64,000 nt of DNA from Streptococcus sp. SPS1 (GTDB lineage Bacteria > Bacillota > Bacilli > Lactobacillales > Streptococcaceae). The notes below the pieces were generated by a model that worked only from the letters and a program-made list of their open reading frames with translations, was not told the DNA's origin and made no database searches. Made by a program: the position numbers and the translations under genes. The DNA is taken from NCBI RefSeq assembly GCF_030439915.1, contig NZ_JAQFJG010000009.1, positions 26,128 to 90,127 of the forward strand. Reading direction: 5' to 3'. Below are positions 35,366 through 45,718 of the stretch, one piece after another (within the stretch, counting starts at the first letter, position 1; each line of letters opens with the position of its first letter).

Positions 35366-36076
35366 TTAGCCACCTAGATATGCTTTTCTGACTTCTTCTG
35401 ATGAGGCGAGTTCTTTTCCTGTTCCTGATAGAACGATTTTTCCTGTTTCCAATACATATCCTCGGTCAGAGATTGCGAGTGCTTTATTGGCATTTTGTTC
35501 AATCAAGAGGACGGTCGTTCCTTGTTTCTGGATATCTTGAATGATATCAAAAATTTCTTGGATAAAGATTGGTGCAAGTCCCATTGATGGTTCATCTAAA
35601 AGAAGAAGTTTTGGTGTTGACATAAGAGCGCGTCCCATGGCAAGCATTTGTTGTTCTCCTCCTGAAAGAGTGGCTGCGTCCTGGTTCTTGCGTTCTTCAA
35701 GACGAGGAAAGCGTGAGAAAACCTTCTTCAAATTAGCTTGATTTTCTTCACGATTTTTCTTTAAGAAAGCTCCCATTTCAAGATTTTCCATAACAGTCAA
35801 GCCAGGGAAGACGTGGCGGCCTTCTGGAACTTGTGAAAGACCACCTGCCACGATTTTTTGAGCTGGCATTTTTTGGATTTCTTGACCTAAAAATTCAATC
35901 TTTCCTGAGCTTGGTCGAACTAAACCAGACAAGGTACGGAGAATGGTTGTCTTACCTGCACCATTGGCACCGATAAGGGAAACAACCTCTCCTTCATTCA
36001 CTTCAAAGCTTACATCACGGACTGCTTGGATCATGCCGTAATGCACAGAAAGATTATCAACTTTTAACATAGACAT
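35366..36076 (-). CDS. livF: Branched-chain amino-acid ABC ATPase LivF
   Basis: 236 residues with Walker A GANGAGKTT, signature LSGGEQQM, Walker B LLLLDEPSMGLAP and the LivF-typical MSMLKVDNLSVHYGMIQA start. It pairs with LivG to drive uptake of Leu/Ile/Val. AGGAGG lies before the ATG, and the start overlaps the livG stop by one base (TAATG). It is the last gene, followed by the hairpin array. Confidence 0.96.
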   Translation of the reverse strand: MSMLKVDNLSVHYGMIQAVRDVSFEVNEGEVVSLIGANGAGKTTILRTLSGLVRPSSGKIEFLGQEIQKMPAQKIVAGGLSQVPEGRHVFPGLTVMENLEMGAFLKKNREENQANLKKVFSRFPRLEERKNQDAATLSGGEQQMLAMGRALMSTPKLLLLDEPSMGLAPIFIQEIFDIIQDIQKQGTTVLLIEQNANKALAISDRGYVLETGKIVLSGTGKELASSEEVRKAYLGG

Positions 36077-36840
36077 TAGGCTTCACCTCCTAGATAAGCT
36101 TCGATAACGCGTTTATTGGTCTTAATTTCGTCTGGAGTTCCTTGAGCAATTAAACGGCCATATTCAAGTACGTAGATGCGTTCTGTTACTTCCATGACCA
36201 GATTCATATCGTGTTCAATCAGCATGATTGTAATCTTAAATTCATCTTTGATGCGACGAATTAACTCAGTCAATTCCGCTGTTTCCTGTGGGTTCATACC
36301 TGCGGCTGGTTCATCTAAAAAGAGAATTTTAGGTTCCGTAGCGAGGGCACGAACAATTTCCAAACGACGTTGTTGTCCGTAGGCAAGATTTTTAGCTAGA
36401 GTTTCTGCATCACCATCCAAATCAAAGATTTTCAGCAATTCCAAAGCTTTAGCTTTTAATTCTTTTTCACTCTTGTAAAAAGCTGGTAAGCGTAAAAAAC
36501 TAGCAAAAACATGTTGTTTGTGATGGTTGCCAAAAGCAATCAAAACATTGTCCAAAACTGTTAAATCTTTAAAGAGACGGATATTTTGGAAAGTACGTCC
36601 AAGTCCCAAAGAAGCAATCTTATAAGGTGCCTTTCCATTCAAAAGGTGACCATCAAGGGTAACTGTTCCCTCACTTGGTTCATAAACACCGGTCAAAAGG
36701 TTGAAAAGAGTGGTTTTCCCAGCTCCATTTGGACCGATTAGTCCAACCAGTTCCCCTTCGTTCAATTCAAGAGTCACATCTCCAACAGCTGTTAGACCGC
36801 CAAAATGTTTGGTTAACTGTTTTACTTCAAGTAATGCCAT
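36076..36840 (-). CDS. livG: Branched-chain amino-acid ABC ATPase LivG
   Basis: 254 residues with Walker A GPNGAGKTT, the LivG insert after the Q-loop (FGNHHKQHVFASFL), signature LAYGQQRR, Walker B ILFLDEPAAGMNP and H-loop IEHDMN. The variant signature YGQQR is normal for LivG. Start and stop overlap neighbours by one base (TAATG). Confidence 0.96.
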   Translation of the reverse strand: MALLEVKQLTKHFGGLTAVGDVTLELNEGELVGLIGPNGAGKTTLFNLLTGVYEPSEGTVTLDGHLLNGKAPYKIASLGLGRTFQNIRLFKDLTVLDNVLIAFGNHHKQHVFASFLRLPAFYKSEKELKAKALELLKIFDLDGDAETLAKNLAYGQQRRLEIVRALATEPKILFLDEPAAGMNPQETAELTELIRRIKDEFKITIMLIEHDMNLVMEVTERIYVLEYGRLIAQGTPDEIKTNKRVIEAYLGGEA

Positions 36841-37796
36841 TAGTTTTGTTCCTCCTTCTTAGATTTTTTAAAGAAACGTGATAGGCTCAATTCCCACGTT
36901 CCAAGAAGTCCACCTGGTCTGAAAATCATTACCAATACCAAGGCCAAAGCGTAAATAATCATACGCACACTAGCAACATCTTGGAGAAGCATATTCAAAA
37001 TTCCCAAAACAATAGCCGATACAATCGCACCTGTAATTGAACCAAGTCCACCAAATACAACAATGATCAAAACGTTGATTGAGTTGATGAAGGTGTAATC
37101 TTTCGGTACAACTGAACCGATAAATCCTGCCTGAAGTGACCCTGCAATACTTGCAGTAATGGCACCAAAGACAAAAGCGATGATTTTAATTTTAGTCGTA
37201 TTAACCCCAACTGACTCAGCAGCGATTTCATCTTCACGAACGGAGAGGGTTGAACGACCAATTGGACTACGCAAGAAGTTCAAGGTTGCAATGGTTGTAA
37301 TCACGACAAAGAAGTATACCATTTGCCAAGTTGTAAAGTTAGGAATTCCCAAGATACCTGCCGCACCATTTGTAATGCTTCCACCATTGATGATAAAGAT
37401 ACGGATAATTTCAGAAACACCGAGAGTTGCTACTGCAAGATAGTCCCCCTTCAAACGCAAGGTTGGAATTCCGACAAGTAAGGCAACTGCTCCTGAAAGC
37501 AAAGCGCCTATAATCATAGCTCCAAAGAAGGCACCGTAGGTTGGTGATTTAGAACCAATAATAGCTGCAGCATAGGCACCAATCGCCATGAAACCAGCAT
37601 GACCAAGTGAAAATTGTCCTGAAAAACCAACGATTAAGTTGAGACCAACAGCAAGAATAATATTAATTCCAATTTGTTGTAAAATCTGTACATAGAATAG
37701 ATTGAGTACTCCGACTGAAACCAGTACACTAATCAATCCATAGCCAGCTAACAAAAGGAGTAACCATAGAATATTAACTTTTAAATTTTCCTTCAT
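36840..37796 (-). CDS. livM: Branched-chain amino-acid permease LivM
   Basis: 318 residues, about eight to ten membrane helices, with GLNLIVGFSGQFSLGHAGFMAIGAY near the N-terminus and the EAA-like SVREDEIAAESVGVN loop that docks the ATPases. It lies 3 bp after livH. Forms the membrane channel with LivH. Confidence 0.96.
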   Translation of the reverse strand: MKENLKVNILWLLLLLAGYGLISVLVSVGVLNLFYVQILQQIGINIILAVGLNLIVGFSGQFSLGHAGFMAIGAYAAAIIGSKSPTYGAFFGAMIIGALLSGAVALLVGIPTLRLKGDYLAVATLGVSEIIRIFIINGGSITNGAAGILGIPNFTTWQMVYFFVVITTIATLNFLRSPIGRSTLSVREDEIAAESVGVNTTKIKIIAFVFGAITASIAGSLQAGFIGSVVPKDYTFINSINVLIIVVFGGLGSITGAIVSAIVLGILNMLLQDVASVRMIIYALALVLVMIFRPGGLLGTWELSLSRFFKKSKKEEQN

Positions 37797-37799
37797 CGT

Positions 37800-38678
37800 T
37801 TACACCTTCTCTTTCACATTTTTACCAAGGATACCAGCTGGGCGGACAATCAAGATCAACAACAAGATTCCATAAACAATGGCATCACGGAAGTCTGACA
37901 TTCCAAAGGCTGTCGCAAAGGTTTCCAATAGACCAATCACAAAGCCACCAAGAGCCGCACCAGGAATAATTCCGATACCACCAAGTACTGCAGCAACGAA
38001 AGACTTAAGACCTGGAGTAACCCCCATCAAAGGCTCAAGAGAGTTATAATAGAGGGCAATCAGAACACCAGCCGCACCCGCAAGAGCTGAACCCAAAGCG
38101 AAGGTAAAGCTGATCGTACGGTTTACATTGATCCCCATCAATTGTGCCGCATCGCTATCTACAGATACAGCACGCATGGCTTTCCCCATCTTCGTTTTTT
38201 GGACAATGACCTGTAACAAAATCATCAAAATCAAGGAAATGGCCAAGATCATTAACTGCACGTTTGTTAGGCTAACTGGTCCCAAATCATAGCGAACTGT
38301 TTGAATCGCTTGAGGAAAGGCACGAGTATTGGCACCAACCAGATAGACCATGCCATACTCCAATAGGAAAGAAACCCCAATAGCTGTAATCAAAACAGCA
38401 ATACGAGTAGAGTGACGCAAAGGTCGGTAAGCAAGGAACTCAATCACGACACCAAGAATAGCTGTCGCTAGCATGGCTACAATAAGCGCTACAAAGAAAT
38501 TCATTTGGAAAGAATTGATCAAGAAATAACCGATAAAGGCTCCCATCATATAAATATCACCATGGGCGAAGTTGATGAGCTTGATAATTCCGTAAACCAT
38601 GGTATATCCTAGTGCTAACAGCGCATAAACACTACCTAGAATCAAACCATTTACTAGTTGTTGGAGCATAAGATTCAC
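37800..38678 (-). CDS. livH: Branched-chain amino-acid permease LivH
   Basis: 292 residues with LALGYTMVYGIIKLINFAHGDIYMMG, the LivH hallmark, and the EAA-type loop AMRAVSVDSDAAQLMGIN. About eight membrane helices. It follows livJ after a 107-bp gap with a hairpin at 38744-38778 that may lower expression of permease relative to binding protein. Confidence 0.96.
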   Translation of the reverse strand: MNLMLQQLVNGLILGSVYALLALGYTMVYGIIKLINFAHGDIYMMGAFIGYFLINSFQMNFFVALIVAMLATAILGVVIEFLAYRPLRHSTRIAVLITAIGVSFLLEYGMVYLVGANTRAFPQAIQTVRYDLGPVSLTNVQLMILAISLILMILLQVIVQKTKMGKAMRAVSVDSDAAQLMGINVNRTISFTFALGSALAGAAGVLIALYYNSLEPLMGVTPGLKSFVAAVLGGIGIIPGAALGGFVIGLLETFATAFGMSDFRDAIVYGILLLILIVRPAGILGKNVKEKV

Positions 38679-38743
38679 TCTTTCTATTTATAATTCCGAG
38701 GGTTTTCCCTCACCTTTTGATAGGTTCTTAAACATCGAAACAG

Positions 38744-38778
38744 GGAGTGAGTCCGAGGCTCATTCCCTATTTCAACAT
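38744..38778 (-). terminator. livJ-livH attenuator-like hairpin
   Basis: Minus strand AAATAGGGAATGAGCC-TCG-GACTCACTCCCTGTTT; a 15-bp imperfect stem with a weak U-tract, suited to partial termination or 3' end protection of livJ mRNA. Confidence 0.65.
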
Positions 38779-38785
38779 TTTTCGA

Positions 38786-39946
38786 TTATGGTTTTACAAC
38801 TTCTGCTGCTTCAACCTTACCATTGTTCATGGTCATCATGTAAGCAGTTTTGACTGTGTTGTGGTCTGCATCAAAGCTTGTTTGACCAGTTACACCTTCA
38901 AAATCTTTTGTTTTAGCAAGGTTATCCTTGATTTCACCAGAATTTTTAGCACCTTTTGCTGCATTTGCTACAAGGTGAACTGAGTCATAAGCCAAGGCTG
39001 CAAATGTTGAAGGCTCTTCATTGTACTTAGCACGGTAAGCATCAAGGAAGGCTTTTGCTTTAGCTGAAACTTCTACAGTAGTTGAGAAGCCTGAGATAAA
39101 GTAGATGTTTGATGCTTTTTCAGCAGTTGCTTGTTGTACAAACTCTTCACCGTTGAATCCATCACCACCAACGATTGGTTTGTCAATTCCCATACCACGC
39201 GCTTGGTTTACAATTTTACCAGCTTCAGTGTAGTAACCAGGGACGATGATAGCATCAAAATCTTTCCCTTTCATTTTTGTAAGGGCTGCTTGGAAGTCTG
39301 TGTCACCTGCTACGAAAGTTTCATCTGCAACGATCTCACCCTTGTAAGCTTCACGGAAGGCTTTGGCAATACCTTTAGCATAGTCACTGGCATTGTCAGT
39401 GTAAAGAACAACTTTCTTAGCATTTAATTTTTCAGAAACATAGTTTGAGATAATTTTTCCTTGGAAGCTATCTTGGAAAGTTCCGATAAAGAGGTAATCT
39501 TGACCTTTAGTCAATCCATCTTGAGTCGCACTTGGTGAGATCAATGGAACACCTGCTTTTGTAGCGTTCGCTACCGCAGCTGCAGTCGCACCAGATGTCG
39601 CAGGTCCTACGATTGCTGATACTTTAGATTGAGTTACAAGGTTAGTTGTTACTGAAGCCGCCTCAGCTGTTTCAGACTTGTTATCTTTATCGACTACTTC
39701 GATTTGTTTTCCGTCGATACCACCTGCTGCATTGATTTCATCAACAGCAAGTTGGGCACCTTTTTGTTCAGATGTCCCGTAGGCTGCTACGGCACCAGTT
39801 TCTTCAAAGTTAAATCCGATTTTGATTGTCTTTTCATCTACTGAGTTACCAGCAGCGTTGGCTGTTCCAGATTTCACTTCTCCACAGGCTGCAAGAAGTG
39901 CTACACTTGCAAGCGCCACAAACGATAGGGCAAATTTTTTCTTCAT
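38786..39946 (-). CDS. livJ: Branched-chain amino-acid binding lipoprotein LivJ
   Basis: 386 residues. The signal ends in a lipobox LLAAC (Cys at ~21), then a periplasmic-binding type I fold: IKIGFNFEETGAVAAYG, AIVGPATSGATAA and PLISPSATQDGLT. It is lipid-anchored outside the membrane and hands Leu/Ile/Val to LivHM. AGGAGA lies before the ATG and the gene has its own consensus promoter, making it the most expressed gene of the operon. Confidence 0.96.
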   Translation of the reverse strand: MKKKFALSFVALASVALLAACGEVKSGTANAAGNSVDEKTIKIGFNFEETGAVAAYGTSEQKGAQLAVDEINAAGGIDGKQIEVVDKDNKSETAEAASVTTNLVTQSKVSAIVGPATSGATAAAVANATKAGVPLISPSATQDGLTKGQDYLFIGTFQDSFQGKIISNYVSEKLNAKKVVLYTDNASDYAKGIAKAFREAYKGEIVADETFVAGDTDFQAALTKMKGKDFDAIIVPGYYTEAGKIVNQARGMGIDKPIVGGDGFNGEEFVQQATAEKASNIYFISGFSTTVEVSAKAKAFLDAYRAKYNEEPSTFAALAYDSVHLVANAAKGAKNSGEIKDNLAKTKDFEGVTGQTSFDADHNTVKTAYMMTMNNGKVEAAEVVKP

Positions 39947-39987
39947 CTTTTTTGTCTCCTTATTTCTTAAATAAATAGCATGTTAAG

Positions 39988-40016
39988 AATATACCGAATT
40001 ATCAGAAAATTGTCAA
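39988..40016 (-). promoter_or_regulatory. liv operon promoter
   Basis: TTGACA (40016-40011), 17-bp spacer, TATATT (39993-39988) on the minus strand. The -35 overlaps the stop codon of the ylbG-like gene (40013-40015). No CodY box is clear, though AATTTTCTGATAATT near the spacer partly resembles AATTTTCWGAAAATT. Confidence 0.8.
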
Positions 40017-40300
40017 CACTTTTCTTGAATTTTTTCGATGATAACGTTTTCCTCTCGATAAAGATTGCCAACAAAGGGTGTTTCCAGCTCTTGGATATGA
40101 CAAACTCTGACTTTTTTTATAAACTTTTCCTTGCTCAAGCGCCCGACCACTTGCTCCACTTCTTGAGTTGGAACATAGAGTTGTAAGTAGCGATGTTTCT
40201 TGGAATGATAGGTAATATCTCCATAATCCTGCAATTTTTTGGCATCACGATTATAGTAAAGATAGATAATCAAGCCAGAACGATTGACTTTTTCAAACAT
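40013..40300 (-). CDS. YlbG-like (DUF2129) protein
   Basis: 95 residues: [37 protein letters not shown] matches DUF2129/YlbG, a small cytoplasmic ferredoxin-like protein found near ylbF/coaD genes in Bacillus; function unknown. Residues 60-80 ([16 protein letters not shown]) complete the domain. AGAGGA lies before the ATG. Promoter TGGTATAAT at 40337-40332 adjoins the clpP terminator. Confidence 0.88.
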   Translation of the reverse strand: MFEKVNRSGLIIYLYYNRDAKKLQDYGDITYHSKKHRYLQLYVPTQEVEQVVGRLSKEKFIKKVRVCHIQELETPFVGNLYREENVIIEKIQEKC

Positions 40301-40331
40301 GATAAATCCTCTTTCTAAGAAATCTCTCCCT

Positions 40332-40368
40332 ATTATACCAAAAAAAGCAAACCCAGTCGAGTTTGCCT
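40332..40368 (-). terminator. clpP terminator fused to ylbG-like promoter
   Basis: Minus strand GGCAAAC-TCGACTGG-GTTTGC, seven U, then TGGTATAAT (-10 at 40337-40332). The promoter's TG starts at the end of the U-tract. Confidence 0.85.
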
Positions 40369-40378
40369 TCTTTGATCA

Positions 40379-40969
40379 TTAGTTCAAAGAATTGTTGGCC
40401 ATGATTTCATCAATAAAGCCATATTCAAGTGTTTCTTGGGCACTCATCCAGTTATCACGTTCTGCATCAGCATGGACTTTTTCGATTGACTGACCTGAAT
40501 TTTCAGCCAAGATTTTTTCCAAGGTGTTACGAGTTTTAAGCAAGTGTTCTGCAGCAATCGCCATATCAGTTTGTTGGGTACCACCGCCTGTACCGCCCAT
40601 TGGTTGGTGAATCATGTATTCAGCATTTGGAAGCATGAAACGTTTGCCTTTTGCTCCACTTGATGCGATGACAGTCCCCATAGATGCAGCCATTCCCATA
40701 ACGATGGTTTGGACATCTGCCTTGATAAAGTTCATGGTGTCAACGATTGCCAAACCAGCTGAAACGGAACCACCTGGTGTATTGACATAAAGGTAAATAT
40801 CTTTTGTACTATCTTGGGCATCCAAGAAAAGCAACTGGGCAATAACAGAGTTGGCCATATTGTCTTCAACTGGACCTGTCAGCATAATGATGCGGTCTTT
40901 GAGAAGACGTGAGTAAATATCGTAGGAACGTTCTCCACGGCTTGTTTGTTCAATAACGACAGGAATCAT
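40379..40969 (-). CDS. clpP: ATP-dependent Clp protease proteolytic subunit
   Basis: 196 residues. The Ser-His-Asp triad falls at Ser96 (MAASMGT), His121 (MIHQPMGG) and Asp172; the [11 protein letters not shown] strand and the N-terminal [13 protein letters not shown] are typical. It forms the 14-mer chamber that works with ClpX, ClpC, ClpE and ClpL; in pneumococcus it affects competence and virulence. GGAGA precedes the ATG. Regulated by CtsR (see next). Confidence 0.98.
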   Translation of the reverse strand: MIPVVIEQTSRGERSYDIYSRLLKDRIIMLTGPVEDNMANSVIAQLLFLDAQDSTKDIYLYVNTPGGSVSAGLAIVDTMNFIKADVQTIVMGMAASMGTVIASSGAKGKRFMLPNAEYMIHQPMGGTGGGTQQTDMAIAAEHLLKTRNTLEKILAENSGQSIEKVHADAERDNWMSAQETLEYGFIDEIMANNSLN

Positions 40970-41023
40970 TCATTTCTCCTTTTGAGTTTTAATTTTGTTG
41001 GTCAAATGACTGAAGATAAGACT

Positions 41024-41053
41024 ATTATAATATCTTGGTCAAAAAAGGTCAAA
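41024..41053 (-). promoter_or_regulatory. clpP promoter with CtsR box
   Basis: GGTCAAA-AAA-GGTCAAA (41037-41053, plus strand), the CtsR heptad repeat, covers the -35 TTGACC (41052-41047). Spacer 17 bp, -10 TATAAT (41029-41024). Heat-shock control is thus expected. Confidence 0.95.
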
Positions 41054-41141
41054 TTTTTGCTCTGTTTTCATTAGACAGAAACAAAAATTCAACCTCCTTT
41101 CGTGACTGGAAATCCTTTTCCAAGTCATTCTTCTTTTAATT

Positions 41142-41771
41142 TTATTTCGTACCGAACAAGCGGTCTCCAGCATCTCCAAGACCTGGAACGATATAACCGT
41201 GTTCGTTCAAGCGTTCATCCAAGGCTGCTGTAAAGATTTCTACATCTGGATGAGCTTCTTGAAGGGCTTTTACACCTTCTGGAGCAGATACAAGGCAGAC
41301 AAACTTGATATTTGATGCCCCACGTTTTTTAAGTGAGTCGACAGCTAAGATTGCTGATCCACCTGTTGCCAACATTGGGTCTACCACAAAAATTTGACGT
41401 TGGTCAATATCTTCAGGCAATTTTACCAAGTACTCAACTGGTTGAAGTGTTTCTTCATCACGGTACATACCGATGTGACCAACTTTAGCAGCTGGAACCA
41501 AGCTCAAGAGACCATCAACCATCCCGATACCTGCACGCAAAATTGGAACGATGGCCAATTTCTTACCTGCCAATTGTTTTTGAACTGTTTTTGTAATTGG
41601 TGTTTCGATTTCCACATCTTCTAGTGGAAGATCACGAAGTACTTCATACCCCATCAACATTGCAATCTCATCTACTAGCTCACGAAAAGCTTTTGTAGAA
41701 GTATCTGTACGACGCAAGATTGACAATTTGTGTTGAATCAGCGGGTGATTAATAACTTCAATTTTTCCCAT
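41142..41771 (-). CDS. upp: Uracil phosphoribosyltransferase
   Basis: 209 residues from ATG 41771 ([16 protein letters not shown]), with AAGGA about 10 bases before; a TTG seven codons upstream is less likely. PRPP loop [17 protein letters not shown], and the C-terminal [11 protein letters not shown] are intact. It salvages uracil to UMP. Its -10 adjoins the deaminase terminator. Confidence 0.97.
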   Translation of the reverse strand: MGKIEVINHPLIQHKLSILRRTDTSTKAFRELVDEIAMLMGYEVLRDLPLEDVEIETPITKTVQKQLAGKKLAIVPILRAGIGMVDGLLSLVPAAKVGHIGMYRDEETLQPVEYLVKLPEDIDQRQIFVVDPMLATGGSAILAVDSLKKRGASNIKFVCLVSAPEGVKALQEAHPDVEIFTAALDERLNEHGYIVPGLGDAGDRLFGTK

Positions 41772-41804
41772 TTTTGGAATTCCTTCTTTCAATTTATTCT
41801 TCTT

Positions 41805-41846
41805 ATTATACCAAAAAACGGTTTAAAAATCTTTCTAAACCATTTA
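41805..41846 (-). terminator. Deaminase terminator fused to upp promoter
   Basis: Minus strand AATGGTTTA...TAAACCGTT, six U, then TGGTATAAT (-10 at 41810-41805). Confidence 0.8.
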
Positions 41847-41859
41847 TTTTTGATAATTT

Positions 41860-42327
41860 TTACATTAGATCAGCCTCTTTAAGAGCTGCCTGTACTGTCT
41901 CAAGTGGTAAATGGGTCAATTCTGTTCCCTTTTCTTGATAAAGGTATTGGGCATAGTCGTCCATTCTGTACTGGTTGATATAAACCACGCGCTTGCAACC
42001 GACCTGCAGCAATTGTTTGGTACAGTTCAGACAAGGAAAATGGGTTACATAGGCTGTAAAACCTTTTGGAACACCACGTTCTGCACCTTGAAGGATAGCA
42101 TTGACCTCAGCGTGAAGGGTGCGAACACAGTGTCCTTCAATGACCAAACATTCGTGGTCAATACAATGCTCAGTCCCTGACACCGAACCATTGTAACCAG
42201 TGGAAATAACCTTATTATCTTTTACCAGAATCGCGCCCACTTTGGCACGTTTACAAGTGGAACGATTGGCAATTAGTAAGGCTTGGGCTGCAAAATACTC
42301 ATCCCATGCTAGTCTTTTTTCAGTCAT
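41860..42327 (-). CDS. dCMP deaminase, ComEB-like
   Basis: 155 residues with the zinc motifs HAEVNAIL and PCLNCTKQL plus KRAKVGAILVKDNKVISTGYNGSVSG. It deaminates dCMP to dUMP to feed thymidylate synthesis; Bacillus ComEB is the same family. AAGGAG lies before the ATG. It is adjacent to, but apparently separate from, upp, giving a small pyrimidine group. Confidence 0.93.
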   Translation of the reverse strand: MTEKRLAWDEYFAAQALLIANRSTCKRAKVGAILVKDNKVISTGYNGSVSGTEHCIDHECLVIEGHCVRTLHAEVNAILQGAERGVPKGFTAYVTHFPCLNCTKQLLQVGCKRVVYINQYRMDDYAQYLYQEKGTELTHLPLETVQAALKEADLM

Positions 42328-42345
42328 ATCTCTTCTCCTTTTTCT

Positions 42346-42903
42346 CTATTTTTTAAAAAATGGTAACCGTAAATCCGCAATCTTTTCAGCTGGTACCTTC
42401 ATGCCATCCTTGATCCATTTTAGAAGGACTGAGACGATGGCTGAACTCCAGAAGGAATGAAGATAAGATCTGACACCTTTTGATTTTCCATGGTATTTTT
42501 CCAGAAACTCCTGCATGGCTTGGACAAAGATTTTTTCCAGATGGTAATCCAAGGCCAGTTGAATCACTCTGGCTTCTTTTCTTGCCTCGCGGAAAAGGTG
42601 AACCCAGACCAGATAAAGGTCTGTCTTTAAATCATAATGATGCAACTGTTCCATAATATTGTGGACAGTTCGTTTAAAGACGCTTTCTAAAATCTCCTCT
42701 TTGGAATCATAATTGCGATAAAAGGCCGCACGCGAAACGCCTGCACGTTTGACCAATTCAGAAATACTAATCTTGGTCAAGTCCTTTTTTTCCAAGAGTT
42801 GCAAGAGGGCTGTTTCGATGGCTTCTCTAGTTAATAAATTGGATTCTTGGTTTGATTTTCTGAGATTTTCAAGAGACTTTTCAGAGATTCTACGTTCAGA
42901 CAT
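42346..42903 (-). CDS. TetR/AcrR-family regulator
   Basis: 185 residues. The HTH region KISISELVKRAGVSRAAFYRNYDSKEEIL is typical; the C-terminal ligand domain (TDLYLVWVHLFREARKEARVIQ...) is of the streptococcal DhaS-like type. Divergent from degV, with a perfect dyad CTTTGTCA-N9-TGACAAAG in the shared spacer as probable operator. Its stop is 18 bp before the dCMP deaminase start, so the two genes are probably co-transcribed. The ligand is unknown. Confidence 0.92.
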   Translation of the reverse strand: MSERRISEKSLENLRKSNQESNLLTREAIETALLQLLEKKDLTKISISELVKRAGVSRAAFYRNYDSKEEILESVFKRTVHNIMEQLHHYDLKTDLYLVWVHLFREARKEARVIQLALDYHLEKIFVQAMQEFLEKYHGKSKGVRSYLHSFWSSAIVSVLLKWIKDGMKVPAEKIADLRLPFFKK

Positions 42904-42965
42904 AACATTTTCTTTCTACTTGTCACAACAGACAGATGAGGCTTTTGTTTCAAGGGCTTTCATGA

Positions 42966-43014
42966 TATAATTGTAAAAAAAGACAGAACCTTTGTCAATG
43001 TATAACTGACAAAG
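42966..43014 (+). promoter_or_regulatory. tetR-degV operator and promoter
   Basis: -10 TATAAT (42966-42971), with TTGTTT nearby as weak -35. Downstream, CTTTGTCA (42990-42997) and TGACAAAG (43007-43014) form a perfect dyad just before the ribosome site of degV. Confidence 0.65.
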
Positions 43015-43027
43015 ATGGAGAATTTCT

Positions 43028-43873
43028 ATGACTTGGAAGATTATTGCTGACTCTGGTTGTGATTATCGTCAACTGGCAAAACCAGCTATTGACACAACCT
43101 TTGTAAGTGTCCCCTTAACCATTCAAGTAGCTGATCAGATCTTTGTTGATGATGCTAATCTTGATATTGACCAAATGATGGAAACCATGTATGCAACCGC
43201 AGAAGCTTCAAAATCAGCTTGTCCAAGCCCAGATGATTATTTGCGAGCATTTGAAGGAGCCAAAAATATTTTCCTAGTAACCATCACTGGTACTCTCTCT
43301 GGCAGCCACAATAGTGCGCAACTGGCCAAGAATATTTATCTGGAAGACCATCCTGATACTAAGATTCATGTAATTGATAGTTTGTCTGCTGGCGGTGAGG
43401 TTGACTTGCTCGTAGAAAAATTAAATGATTTGATTGACCAGGGCTTATCTTTTGAAGAAGTAGTTGAAGCTATCACTGCCTATCAAGAAAAAACCAAGTT
43501 GCTCTTTGTCCTAGCTAAAGTCGATAACTTGGTGAAGAACGGCCGTTTGAGCAAACTTATCGGTACGGTCGTTGGCCTCCTCAATATCCGTATGGTCGGA
43601 GAAGCTAGTCAAACTGGAACTCTCGAATTGCTACAAAAAGCAAGAGGACCAAAGAAATCGATTCAAGCAGCCTATGAAGAGTTAGTGAAAGCAGGATATG
43701 CTGGTGGTCGTATTGTCATGGCCCAACGCAATAACGAGAAATGTTGCCAACAGCTTTCAGACCGAATCCGTGAAAATTTCCCACAGGCGGATATTAAAAT
43801 TCTCCCGACATCTGGTCTCTGCAGTTTTTATGCAGAAGATGGTGGTTTGCTGATGGGATATGAAATTGATTAA
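43028..43873 (+). CDS. DegV-family fatty-acid binding protein
   Basis: 281 residues: IIADSGCDYR start, VTITGTLSGSHNSAQLA (fatty-acid carboxylate site, FakB Ser-rich turn), GEVDLLVEKL and the NGRLSK motif. DegV/FakB proteins present fatty acids to the kinase FakA for entry to phospholipid synthesis. GGAG precedes the ATG. It is divergent from a TetR regulator that may respond to fatty acids, an inference. Ends in a terminator at 43884-43916. Confidence 0.93.
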   Translation: MTWKIIADSGCDYRQLAKPAIDTTFVSVPLTIQVADQIFVDDANLDIDQMMETMYATAEASKSACPSPDDYLRAFEGAKNIFLVTITGTLSGSHNSAQLAKNIYLEDHPDTKIHVIDSLSAGGEVDLLVEKLNDLIDQGLSFEEVVEAITAYQEKTKLLFVLAKVDNLVKNGRLSKLIGTVVGLLNIRMVGEASQTGTLELLQKARGPKKSIQAAYEELVKAGYAGGRIVMAQRNNEKCCQQLSDRIRENFPQADIKILPTSGLCSFYAEDGGLLMGYEID

Positions 43874-43883
43874 TTCCATTCTT

Positions 43884-45104
<1,221 letters not shown>

Positions 45105-45152
45105 ATATACAGTACTCAATGGAACAATCCTCCCCAAAAGAAAGGAAGTCCT

Positions 45153-45674
45153 TTGGAACATATTATCTTGTTAAGAGGAGTTACTCCTAATGGAAAAAAT
45201 GCTATCCCTAAAATGTCTTATCTAGTAGATATCTTGACAGAAGTTGGTTTTCAACAAGTTCGAACCTATATTCAAAGTGGGAATATCATTCTTGAAAGTG
45301 ACTTAGATTTAGAAACAATACGAGAACGTGTTCATACTCTGATAAAGGAAAAAATTGGGGCCGACTTAAAAATGGTAATCAAGAACAAAAGTGATTTTAC
45401 AAAAATTGTCCAAGAAAACCCTTTTGGAGAACACTATCTTTATGACCGTATACACGTGATTTTTTATCAAGAATCTATTCAAAGCCTCCCTTTAGAAAAA
45501 TTGAAAATTGATTACGGTGAAGAAGAAATTTGTATCGGTAACCATTGTCTTTTCCTCTATCTCCCTAGAACTGCAAAACAAAAGAAACTCCATACCAACT
45601 ATCTTGAAAAGCTTTTCAATGTAGATTTGACAATGCGAAAACTAAATGTAGTAGAAAAATTATTAAGCAAGTAG
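45153..45674 (+). CDS. DUF1697 protein
   Basis: 173 residues. HIILLRGVTPNGKNAIPKMSYL and VRTYIQSGNIILES match DUF1697, small cytoplasmic proteins of unknown role. It begins at TTG with AAGGAA in front. Base use is more A/T-rich than the flavoprotein gene beside it. The spacer holds a short fragment ACAGTACTCAATGGAA that may be BOX-like. Confidence 0.85.
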   Translation: MEHIILLRGVTPNGKNAIPKMSYLVDILTEVGFQQVRTYIQSGNIILESDLDLETIRERVHTLIKEKIGADLKMVIKNKSDFTKIVQENPFGEHYLYDRIHVIFYQESIQSLPLEKLKIDYGEEEICIGNHCLFLYLPRTAKQKKLHTNYLEKLFNVDLTMRKLNVVEKLLSK

Positions 45675-45687
45675 TGCTTGAATTTAG

Positions 45688-45718
45688 TAAAAATCGGAAG
45701 AATACTCCTCCGATTTTA
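45688..45718. terminator. Bidirectional terminator
   Basis: AAAATCGGA...TCCGATTTT with T/A-rich flanks between the convergent DUF1697 and merR genes. Confidence 0.8.

Noticed and set aside
39988..40016. CodY box in the liv promoter
   Set aside because: The partial match AATTTTCTGATAATT has mismatches in the right half; it is mentioned but not called.
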